This document shows positions 1 to 5,957 of a DNA stretch of 24,443 nt, in pieces. The stretch is from an uncultured Collinsella sp. (GTDB lineage: Bacteria > Actinomycetota > Coriobacteriia > Coriobacteriales > Coriobacteriaceae), in assembly GCA_959028445.1 (NCBI GenBank), contig CAUFRY010000032.1, positions 1-24,443 on the forward strand, read 5' to 3'. Made by a program: the position numbers and the translations under genes. Within the stretch, counting starts at the first letter, position 1, and each line of letters begins with the position of its first letter. The notes beneath the pieces were generated by a model, which saw only the letters and a list, made by a program, of their open reading frames with translations, was not told the origin of the DNA and ran no database searches.

Positions 1-89
1 CTCTTGACAGCGGATTGGGTCATATGAGCGAAAACCCGCCAGAGCGAGCAAGGTGTCTTCAAGCAAAATGGCGCCGCAGGTTGAACATA

Positions 90-208
90 AGTCAGCGAGC
101 GGGCCGCATTTGAGACAAGGTGACGTGAAACGAAAGGGCGCTGACCTTCTGGTCGCGCCCTTGAAGTTGAACGTCAGATTGTCCAAATGCGGCCCGCGCA
201 GCGTCGAG
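90..208. repeat. 119-bp palindromic repeat, copy A
   Basis: This segment is identical over 119 bp to 3244-3362, in the same orientation. It is a long imperfect inverted repeat. Perfect 14-bp outer arms lie at 99-112 and 184-197, most of the interior also pairs, and the turn is a short TTCT between GACC and GGTC. Transcribed from either strand it would fold into a stem-loop of about 100 nt. It lies just past the 3' end of the minus-strand SDR gene. The open frame across it (53-244) has no convincing start and is best explained by the palindrome. It could be a MITE-like or REP/BIME-like element. Its family is not recognised. Confidence 0.85.
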
Positions 209-210
209 CC

Positions 211-238
211 GTTACGGCGTTTGGTAAAACGCCGTAAC
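211..238 (-). terminator. Hairpin after the SDR gene (terminator-like)
   Basis: A perfect 12-bp stem (211-222 with 227-238) has a 4-nt loop and starts 2 nt after the SDR stop codon on the minus strand. There is no U-tract, so intrinsic termination is uncertain. The hairpin could instead protect the mRNA 3' end, or act together with the adjacent long palindrome. The outer GTTACG/CGTAAC pairs match the hairpin at 3363-3393, while the inner six pairs differ but still pair. Confidence 0.55.
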
Positions 239-240
239 TC

Positions 241-1041
241 TTAGGGACGCTGGCCCATGCCACCCTCGAGGGTGACGGTCTCGCCATTCATATACTTAAA
301 GTCGGGGCCGCAAAGCTGAACGACCACGCGGCCGATTTCCTTCTCGACGTCGCCGTAGTGGCCCGCCGGCGGCATGTGGACGTTGGCCTTGAACGCCTCG
401 GGGTAAGCATCCTGGAAGTTCTCGAGCGCAGCAGTCCAGGCAAGCGGGCACACGATGTTGACGTTGATGCCGTCCTTGCCCCACTCGTTGGCGGCGACGC
501 GGGTCAGGCCGCGGATGCCCTCCTTGGCGGCAGCATAGCTGCACTGGCCATAGTTACCAAACAGGCCGGCGCCCGAAGCAAAGTTGACCACAGAGCCCTT
601 GGTCTCCTTCAGGTGCGGATAGGCCTTCTGCATGTACAGGTAGGTGGCATACAGGCCAGAGTAAATGGCCAGGTTAAACTGGTCCATAGTGTGGTCGGCG
701 ATGGTCACACCCGAGGCGCTGGCCTGAGCATTGTTGACGACGGCGTCGATGCGGCCGAACTCCTCAATCGCCTTGTCGATAACGTTCTGTACGACGGCCT
801 CGTTGTCCTGGCCGGCAGAAACATCGGCCTGAACAGGCAGAACCTTGACGCCGTACTCAGCCTCGAGAGACTCATTGGCAGCCTCGAGCTTAGCAACGTT
901 ACGACCGGTGATAACGAGGTTCGCGCCCTCCTTGGCAAAAGCGATATCGATGCCGTAGCCGATGGAGCCAGCAGAGCCGTCCTTGAGCGTGGCCTTGCCG
1001 CCGCCGGTGACGATCACGGTCTTACCAGTGAAAAGTCCCAT
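241..1041 (-). CDS. Short-chain dehydrogenase/reductase (SDR) family oxidoreductase
   Basis: A 266-residue Rossmann-fold NAD(P)-dependent oxidoreductase of the classical SDR length, presumably cytoplasmic. Visible features: a dinucleotide-binding region with TGG at 12-14 and GSIGYG at 25-30, Arg47 after strand beta-2 (often linked to NADP preference), NNAQ at 103-106 where NNAG is usual, and catalytic Ser156, Tyr169 and Lys173 with the standard Ser-Tyr spacing. It ends in GETVTLEGGMGQRP. The glycine loop is about eight residues longer than usual. The frame extends 44 codons upstream, but the Met at 1041 has AAAGGA about 7 nt before it and begins the conserved fold, so it is preferred. Substrate is unknown. 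Hydroxysteroid dehydrogenases of gut Coriobacteriia belong to this superfamily, but nothing here proves that role. Transcribed divergently from the coiled-coil gene. Confidence 0.85.
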   Translation of the reverse strand: MGLFTGKTVIVTGGGKATLKDGSAGSIGYGIDIAFAKEGANLVITGRNVAKLEAANESLEAEYGVKVLPVQADVSAGQDNEAVVQNVIDKAIEEFGRIDAVVNNAQASASGVTIADHTMDQFNLAIYSGLYATYLYMQKAYPHLKETKGSVVNFASGAGLFGNYGQCSYAAAKEGIRGLTRVAANEWGKDGINVNIVCPLAWTAALENFQDAYPEAFKANVHMPPAGHYGDVEKEIGRVVVQLCGPDFKYMNGETVTLEGGMGQRP

Positions 1042-1337
1042 ACGAAGTCCTTTCAAAATCGCGACGGGCACGCCCGCCGACTGCGCGCATCCAAAATAAA
1101 CGCGCCAAAAGCTGATATGCAACTTTAGCTTCTTCAAGTGAGAAATAAAGCCCATGGCAGGCGAACGGCGCAACGTCTTTCGGCGAAGGGATTGTCAAGT
1201 ACAAACTGGATAAAGTAGCCGAGTTTTTGCTATCGACGCGAGTCATCGAACACGTTTTGAAACTTTGCTGCGGGGCGCGGGATGTCGGCGCGAGACTTTA
1301 TCATAGGGTGACAAACAACGATGAGGAGCACATGCCT
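1042..1337. other. Divergent intergenic region
   Basis: This 296-bp region separates two divergent genes. A TTGACA occurs on the minus strand (plus 1193-1198), but no good -10 lies at the right distance. On the plus strand TATCAT (1299-1304) could be a -10 for the coiled-coil gene, without a matching -35. The ribosome-binding sites are AAAGGA for the SDR gene and AGGAG (1324-1328) for the coiled-coil gene. No RNA gene or further open frame is supported. Confidence 0.4.
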
Positions 1338-3119
1338 ATGACAGACGAGCTGGACCCCCAGACTCAACAGCATATTGATGATTCCGCAGACACCATTGAC
1401 GACTGCGATACTTCTACCAGCAGCGATGGCAGCATTGATGCCGCCGTCGAGAAGGCTCCTGCCGCCGCAGGCGAGGCCGCAGACGCAAATGTCGCCGCAG
1501 AGCAAGACAAAGAAGAGCAGCTAGAGCAGCCGAACCCGAGCGATACCGAGCCCAAGGCCGAGAACGCTCCGCAACCAGCGGCCCCCATCGAGGTGTCTTC
1601 GGAAGAAGAGCTCGACGCCGTCATGGACTCCATGATGGATGCCGTCAAAGCGATGAAGGACGCTGTCGCCGATGCGGATATCAACGCCGAGGAAGAGGAA
1701 GCCGCCGAGGCCGCCTCGACGTTTGTGCCCGGCGAGACCCCGGTTGCCGACCAGGGCAGCACCATGCCCTCGTTCCTGCAACTCGAGCACCCCACGATCG
1801 GCGCCGACGCGGTCGACCCGCACGCAGCGGGCTTTTCCGTAATCGAAGGCGGCACCGGCAATATCGCCGCGCCGCAGACTGCCGATATGAATGCCGCCGA
1901 GGCCGCGCACCCGACCACCTCGCATTCCCCCGCCACGAGCCGCGACCTGGGGAGCGCCGTCTCAAACACCGCTAACGCCGTGGGCACTTTTATCGCCCAG
2001 GGCGCGTCGGCCATGCGCGAGATGAACGCCGCCAAGAAGGCACTCGCCGATGCCCGCGCCCATTTAGCCGAGCTTGAGCAGCGCATCGCCGACCAGGCAG
2101 AGGAGCTTGAGACGCGCCGGGACATCGCAGACCGCTACGATCAGATCATCGCCGACCAGCGTCAGGCGATCGCCACGGCACAAAAGACCGCTGCGGCCGC
2201 CGAGATTGACCGCGACGCCCATGCCGCCAAAGCGACGGAGCTCAAGGGCCAACTCGAGCAAATGAAGGCAGAGGACGATGCGACCGAGCTCCGCCTGAAG
2301 GCTGCACTCGACGCCGTGGAAGCCCGCGAGGCGAGCTCGCGCGAGACCGGCAACCGCCTCGTTCGTCGCCTTGAGGATTCCAAGCGCATCCGCGACAAAG
2401 TGAAGGCTGAGCGCGATGCCGGTGTCGCCGCCGCACGACAAACTGCCGATGCTACGCGCGCACAGCTCGAGACTTTGCGTCGCGAGTATGCCGAGCTGCA
2501 GCGCAACCCTTCGGCAAATCCCGCCAACTATACGGTGCGCACCAGCGAACTCTCGATGCAGATCTCCGACACGGCAGATGCCCTGCGTAAAGCCGAAGAA
2601 GATGTCCCGCGCATCACCGCCGATCTTGAGCACTCGCTTGCCGCAGCCGAGCAGGCCGTCGAGCAGGCTCAAGCCCCTATCGCCGACGCAAAACGCGCGC
2701 ACCAAGCCGTGACGACCGAAGCCGATGCCGCGCGCGACGAGTTGCAGACGGCAAAGACTGCCGCCGCGACGCGCCAGCGCGAACTGCGCGAGAAAATCGC
2801 CGCCGAGGACAAGGCACGCCACGACCAAGAGCAGACCATCGCCAACGCCCAAGCAGATGCCGCGCACGCGCAGTCGATCATCGAACAGGCGACCGAGGTG
2901 CACGACCACCCAGAGATCACTGAGTCGCTTGCAGGATCCTTGGCCCGCGACAAAGCCGAATACGCCGAGACCGAGCGAGAAGTCGCCCAGCTCGAGGCCA
3001 CCGAGGACGCGGTGCGCGAGCGTACCCGCGACTCACGCATCAAATTCACCGGCGCCATCGTCTGCATAGTCGCCGCAATCCTGGTGATCATCCTGGTCTG
3101 GCTGTTCGCAAGCAAGTAG
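1338..3119 (+). CDS. Tail-anchored coiled-coil protein, function unknown
   Basis: A 593-residue protein in three parts. Residues 1 to about 200 are acidic and Ala/Glu/Asp-rich, without a signal peptide and probably disordered. Residues about 226-564 are heptad-rich Ala/Glu/Arg/Gln sequence typical of a long coiled coil. Residues 570-590 form one hydrophobic helix (core IVCIVAAILVIILVWLF) followed by ASK. With no N-terminal signal and the only membrane helix at the extreme C terminus, the likely topology is tail-anchored with the coil in the cytoplasm. Start choice: ATG 1338 lies 9 nt after AGGAG; ATG 1332 lies only 3 nt after it; an upstream start at 1227 has no support. No family is recognised. 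A structural role at the membrane (division, envelope or chromosome organisation) is possible but unproven. The gene sits between the two 119-bp repeats. Confidence 0.75.
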   Translation: MTDELDPQTQQHIDDSADTIDDCDTSTSSDGSIDAAVEKAPAAAGEAADANVAAEQDKEEQLEQPNPSDTEPKAENAPQPAAPIEVSSEEELDAVMDSMMDAVKAMKDAVADADINAEEEEAAEAASTFVPGETPVADQGSTMPSFLQLEHPTIGADAVDPHAAGFSVIEGGTGNIAAPQTADMNAAEAAHPTTSHSPATSRDLGSAVSNTANAVGTFIAQGASAMREMNAAKKALADARAHLAELEQRIADQAEELETRRDIADRYDQIIADQRQAIATAQKTAAAAEIDRDAHAAKATELKGQLEQMKAEDDATELRLKAALDAVEAREASSRETGNRLVRRLEDSKRIRDKVKAERDAGVAAARQTADATRAQLETLRREYAELQRNPSANPANYTVRTSELSMQISDTADALRKAEEDVPRITADLEHSLAAAEQAVEQAQAPIADAKRAHQAVTTEADAARDELQTAKTAAATRQRELREKIAAEDKARHDQEQTIANAQADAAHAQSIIEQATEVHDHPEITESLAGSLARDKAEYAETEREVAQLEATEDAVRERTRDSRIKFTGAIVCIVAAILVIILVWLFASK

Positions 3120-3145
3120 TCGTTTAAGAACGTCCCCAATGACTA

Positions 3146-3200
3146 CAAAGGGGTCAGGTTAACATGCACCAACCTGGTGCAAAGTAACCTGACCCCTTTG
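3146..3200. repeat. REP-like palindrome
   Basis: 16-bp perfect inverted arms (3146-3161 and 3185-3200, core AGGGGTCAGGTTA) enclose a second small hairpin, GCACC/GGTGC (3166-3170, 3176-3180). It lies between the convergent ends of the coiled-coil gene and queA. It resembles REP-type elements mobilised by RAYT transposases, but that link comes from general memory, and no transposase lies in this window. It may also help terminate the coiled-coil transcript. Confidence 0.6.
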
Positions 3201-3243
3201 CACCAATCTCTTGACAACCAAAGAAATGCCGATGTTATGGCAG

Positions 3244-3362
3244 AGTCAGCGAGCGGGCCGCATTTGAGACAAGGTGACGTGAAACGAAAGGGCGCTGACC
3301 TTCTGGTCGCGCCCTTGAAGTTGAACGTCAGATTGTCCAAATGCGGCCCGCGCAGCGTCGAG
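3244..3362. repeat. 119-bp palindromic repeat, copy B
   Basis: Identical to 90-208, same orientation, offset 3154 bp. Its 14-bp outer arms are at 3253-3266 and 3338-3351. Like copy A, it sits beyond the 3' end of a minus-strand gene (queA) with a small perfect hairpin between gene and repeat. The lack of any mismatch between copies suggests recent duplication, gene conversion or strong constraint. Confidence 0.85.
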
Positions 3363-3393
3363 TAGTTACGCGGTTCGTAGAACCGCGTAACTA
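3363..3393 (-). terminator. Hairpin overlapping the queA stop codon
   Basis: A 14-bp perfect stem (3363-3376 with 3380-3393) has a 3-nt loop, and its outer pairs include the queA TAG stop (3391-3393). There is no U-tract. It shares the outer GTTACG/CGTAAC pairs with 211-238 but has a different, still complementary, inner stem. It is probably a transcript-end structure of the queuosine operon. Confidence 0.55.
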
Positions 3394-4608
3394 ACAAATG
3401 AGCATCGCGTCACCAAAGCTGAAGAAGCGGTAGCGCTCCTCGATGGCGGCGGCGTAGGCATCCATGATCTGGTCGCGGGAGGCAAGCGCGCTCACGAGCA
3501 TCATGAGCGTGGAGCGCGGCACGTGGAAGTTCGTGATCAGCGCGTCGACCACGTGATAGGTCGAGCCAGGCATGAGGTAGAGCTGCGTCGTAGCGTTCTC
3601 GCGCACCACGATGTCGCCGCGGCCGAGCGTATCGGCACCGTCCTCGCGGCCCTCAAAATAGCGCGCTGTCACGGCCGGATCGGACACTGGCGCATCGGCG
3701 TCAAACGCGCTCTCGAGCGAGCGCACCGCCGTGGTACCGACAGCGATCACACGATGGCCCTCGGCCTTTGCCTTATGCACGGCGTCGACAACCTCCTGCG
3801 ACACGTGGTAGCGCTCGGTGTGCATCACATGCTGCGTAGGGTCGTCCTCCTCCACCAGGCGGAAGGTATCGATGCCCACCTCGAGCTCGACAGCGGCAAA
3901 CTTCGCGCCCTTGGCCTCGATAGCGGCCATGAGCTCGGGCGTAAAGTGCAGACCCGCCGTGGGAGCGGCAGCCGAGTGCTCCTCCTTCATGGCGTAGACG
4001 GTCTGGTACTTCTCGGGGTCGCCCTCGTAATCGGTAATATAGGGCGGCAGCGGCACGTGACCGGCGGCGTGAATGGCCTCGTCGAGCGTGCGCGGCTCAC
4101 CGGCAGCATTGCAACCGGCCGGCTCAAAGCGCACCAGACGGCCACCGCGGCTATCGGTGACAAAGTCGATGACCTCGGCCGTCAGCACCACGGGCGCGCC
4201 CTCGGGCGCATGGGCGCCACCGGCGCGATACTCAATCTGAGCACCGGGCTTCAGGCGCTTGCCCGGCTTGACCAGGCACTCCCAAACATGGCCCAGCGGG
4301 TCAACATCCTCGCGGCGCTTGAGCAGCAGCGTCTCGACCACGCCGCCCGAGCCGGCTTTGCGACCGATCAGGCGGGCCGGCATCACGCGCGTCTTGTTGA
4401 TGACGAGCACATCGCCCGGCTCGATATAGTCGATGATGTCGCGGAAGATGCGGTGCTCAACGGTACCGCCGTGCTCCAGTGGCGTTCCCGCCTGGGAGCC
4501 TTTGCGATCAACCACCAGCAGGCGGCAGGAGTCGCGCGGCTCGGCAGGCGCCTGGGCGATCAGTTCCTCAGGAAGGTTGTAATCAAAATCATCGGTACGC
4601 ATAGACAC
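3391..4608 (-). CDS. queA: S-adenosylmethionine:tRNA ribosyltransferase-isomerase QueA
   Basis: A cytoplasmic enzyme of queuosine synthesis that transfers and isomerises the ribosyl part of SAM onto 7-aminomethyl-7-deazaguanine at tRNA position 34, giving epoxyqueuosine. The 405-residue length is somewhat above the usual 340-360 because of small insertions. Family signatures are clear: DFDYNLPEELIAQAP at the N terminus, GDVLVINKTRVMPARL, the HSAAAPTAGLHFT region, VGTTAVRSLES, and ITNFHVPRSTLMMLVSALA near the C terminus. GTG 4608 lies 8 nt after AAGGAG and is preferred; ATG 4602 matches many homologues but is 14 nt away. It is downstream of queH with a 64-nt gap, so the two probably share a transcript. 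The product of QueA is the substrate of QueH. Confidence 0.95.
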   Translation of the reverse strand: MSMRTDDFDYNLPEELIAQAPAEPRDSCRLLVVDRKGSQAGTPLEHGGTVEHRIFRDIIDYIEPGDVLVINKTRVMPARLIGRKAGSGGVVETLLLKRREDVDPLGHVWECLVKPGKRLKPGAQIEYRAGGAHAPEGAPVVLTAEVIDFVTDSRGGRLVRFEPAGCNAAGEPRTLDEAIHAAGHVPLPPYITDYEGDPEKYQTVYAMKEEHSAAAPTAGLHFTPELMAAIEAKGAKFAAVELEVGIDTFRLVEEDDPTQHVMHTERYHVSQEVVDAVHKAKAEGHRVIAVGTTAVRSLESAFDADAPVSDPAVTARYFEGREDGADTLGRGDIVVRENATTQLYLMPGSTYHVVDALITNFHVPRSTLMMLVSALASRDQIMDAYAAAIEERYRFFSFGDAMLIC

Positions 4609-4659
4609 GTCAGATTCTCCTTATATAGCTAAAGTCCGCTCTACATCCTAGCAGGCCGA

Positions 4660-4679
4660 CGTCCCAAATGGACTACTTT
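4660..4679 (-). repeat. 20-bp intergenic motif, copy 1
   Basis: Read on the minus strand this begins AAAGTAGTCC and ends TTTGGGACG. It matches 8134-8153 at 19 of 20 positions. It covers the queH stop codon, and both copies lie at or just after a stop codon in the direction of transcription. Function unknown; it could be a fragment of a dispersed repeat. Confidence 0.5.
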
Positions 4680-5248
4680 TTGGCAGCCTTACGCTCGTCG
4701 CGGATGCGGGCGCGGTCCATGGCCGCCTCGACGGCCGAGAAACGGCAACCGCAGTAGTTCTGACGATACATTCCCAGCTCGCGCGAGCGACGCGTGGCCT
4801 CGGGATAATACGGACGAAAATCTCGAATCACCGGCGTAAGTCCACGCGCCTCCGCCAAACGATCAAGCACGTCATTGCAGGTATCGAACAGCTGGTACGG
4901 CGAGACGGCGAGCGTCGTACCCACATACTCAAACCCGCGCTCCTCGGCAACCCGGCATGCCTCGGCCAGACGAAGGGCATAGCACGCACGACAGCGACGG
5001 GGCCGATCGGCGCCCAGCGGAGCCACGCCAGCCTCCCAGCGCTCGCGGTCCTCCCCCGCCTCGATAAGCTCGATGCCGCCGTCCGCACACCACCGGCGCA
5101 GCTCGTCCAGGCGGCGCTGCCATTCATCGCGCGGTTGAATATTGGGGTTGGTCCAGCAAATCGTGGGCTCAAACCCCTCCTCGCGCAGCAAGCGAACCGG
5201 CTCGAGCGAGCACGGCGCACAGCAAGCATGCAGCAGCAACGGCTTCAT
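4673..5248 (-). CDS. queH: Epoxyqueuosine reductase QueH
   Basis: This enzyme carries out the last step of queuosine synthesis, reducing epoxyqueuosine to queuosine in tRNA. QueH (formerly DUF208) is the B12-independent, iron-sulfur alternative to QueG. The 191-residue protein shows the family's cysteine pattern: Cys9, Cys10 and Cys13 in HACCAPCS, Cys86 and Cys89 in RCRACY, and Cys166/Cys168 in NYCGC. Met at 5248 has GAGGAG 6 nt upstream and starts the conserved MKPLLLHACC; a 23-codon extension to 5317 runs into the preceding gene and is rejected. Its Shine-Dalgarno overlaps the stop of the DUF3267 gene 10 bp upstream, indicating translational coupling. queA follows. Confidence 0.93.
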   Translation of the reverse strand: MKPLLLHACCAPCSLEPVRLLREEGFEPTICWTNPNIQPRDEWQRRLDELRRWCADGGIELIEAGEDRERWEAGVAPLGADRPRRCRACYALRLAEACRVAEERGFEYVGTTLAVSPYQLFDTCNDVLDRLAEARGLTPVIRDFRPYYPEATRRSRELGMYRQNYCGCRFSAVEAAMDRARIRDERKAAKK

Positions 5249-5258
5249 CGACATCTCC

Positions 5259-5825
5259 TCATCCAAAAAAGCGCACGCCAAAGGACGTGTCCTCGCAGGC
5301 GACGATGCGGCGGTCACGCAGAATGGTTCGTACGTAATACCAATCGCCCACGCAGCCCGACAGGTGCAGACCGCCTGCTAGGTAGCACAGTAGCGGATAG
5401 CCCGAAAACGCAAACCCCAAGGCAAACGCCGCCGTCAAAACAACCGTCGGCGCCAGGCAAATCGCCACATACCGCGCACGTAAATACACGACGCCCTCGG
5501 CGCAGGCATAAATCATGCACGTCTCACGGTTCGCCCCAAAGGTCACCCGCGCGCCGGCAGGCGCCAGCAGTTTAAAAAACACCGCATGCACCAGCTCGTG
5601 CGCGGCAAACGACGCCGCCGAAACCGCGGCCAAGCCAACCATCCAGCCCACAACCGCCGTCCAGCTGCCCGCGTCGGCCGCATCCAAGTCCGCAGGCCCG
5701 CCCAGCAGCATAAACACCGGCACCAGGCACACGGCGAACACCGCAAGCACGACCATCCCCCACACGAAGCAAGCGTGCAGAAAATCCTCGTCCTCAAACG
5801 CATGTATGTTGGAAATCTCATTCAT
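5259..5825 (-). CDS. DUF3267-type membrane metalloprotease homologue
   Basis: A 188-residue integral membrane protein. A hydrophobic helix lies at about 20-40, HELVH (76-80) sits at the edge of a second helix, two further hydrophobic stretches lie at about 115-155, and HLSGCVGDWYYV ends the core, with Asp161 a plausible third zinc ligand. HExxH inside a small multi-helix protein with this C-terminal motif is the DUF3267 pattern, a putative zincin family without established substrates. It is the first gene of an operon with queH 10 bp downstream. No Shine-Dalgarno is visible before ATG 5825, but a TATCCT hexamer lies 8 nt upstream, suggesting a leaderless transcript. Why a protease homologue leads a queuosine operon is unclear; the link may be positional only. 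Confidence 0.75.
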   Translation of the reverse strand: MNEISNIHAFEDEDFLHACFVWGMVVLAVFAVCLVPVFMLLGGPADLDAADAGSWTAVVGWMVGLAAVSAASFAAHELVHAVFFKLLAPAGARVTFGANRETCMIYACAEGVVYLRARYVAICLAPTVVLTAAFALGFAFSGYPLLCYLAGGLHLSGCVGDWYYVRTILRDRRIVACEDTSFGVRFFG

Positions 5826-5833
5826 AGCATCTT

Positions 5834-5839
5834 AGGATA
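5834..5839 (-). promoter_or_regulatory. Candidate -10 box, leaderless DUF3267-queH-queA transcript
   Basis: TATCCT on the minus strand fits the actinobacterial TAnnnT -10 pattern and ends 8 nt before the ATG at 5825. Transcription would then begin at or next to the start codon, which agrees with the absence of a Shine-Dalgarno. No -35 is evident. Confidence 0.35.
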
Positions 5840-5867
5840 GCGCCCCTGCCACTCACCCGCCGGCATG

Positions 5868-5876
5868 TGCGATAAT
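5868..5876 (+). promoter_or_regulatory. Extended -10 promoter for the MetRS-like gene
   Basis: TGCGATAAT contains a TGn extension and a near-consensus -10 (GATAAT). Predicted transcription start is near 5883, giving a leader of about 75 nt before ATG 5958. No good -35 is present, as expected for extended -10 promoters. No T-box or other riboswitch core was recognised in the leader. Confidence 0.45.
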
Positions 5877-5957
5877 GTCGAACGATATGCACGAATTGAC
5901 CACCGCGCCGCCGAGCCCCACGCCCGACCGCGCCCTCACCATATGCGAAGGAGTCCC

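Noticed and set aside
1042..1173. 44-codon N-terminal extension of the SDR
   Set aside because: No ribosome site, not SDR-like, and Met at 1041 has a good Shine-Dalgarno directly before the Rossmann fold.
1193..1198. Minus-strand TTGACA as a -35 for the SDR gene
   Set aside because: No acceptable -10 occurs 16-18 bp downstream, so it is not listed as a promoter.
53..3365. Near-identical short peptides encoded across both 119-bp repeats (53-244 and 3177-3365)
   Set aside because: The shared peptide follows from the identical DNA. The starts differ, no ribosome site is seen, and the palindrome explains the conservation better.
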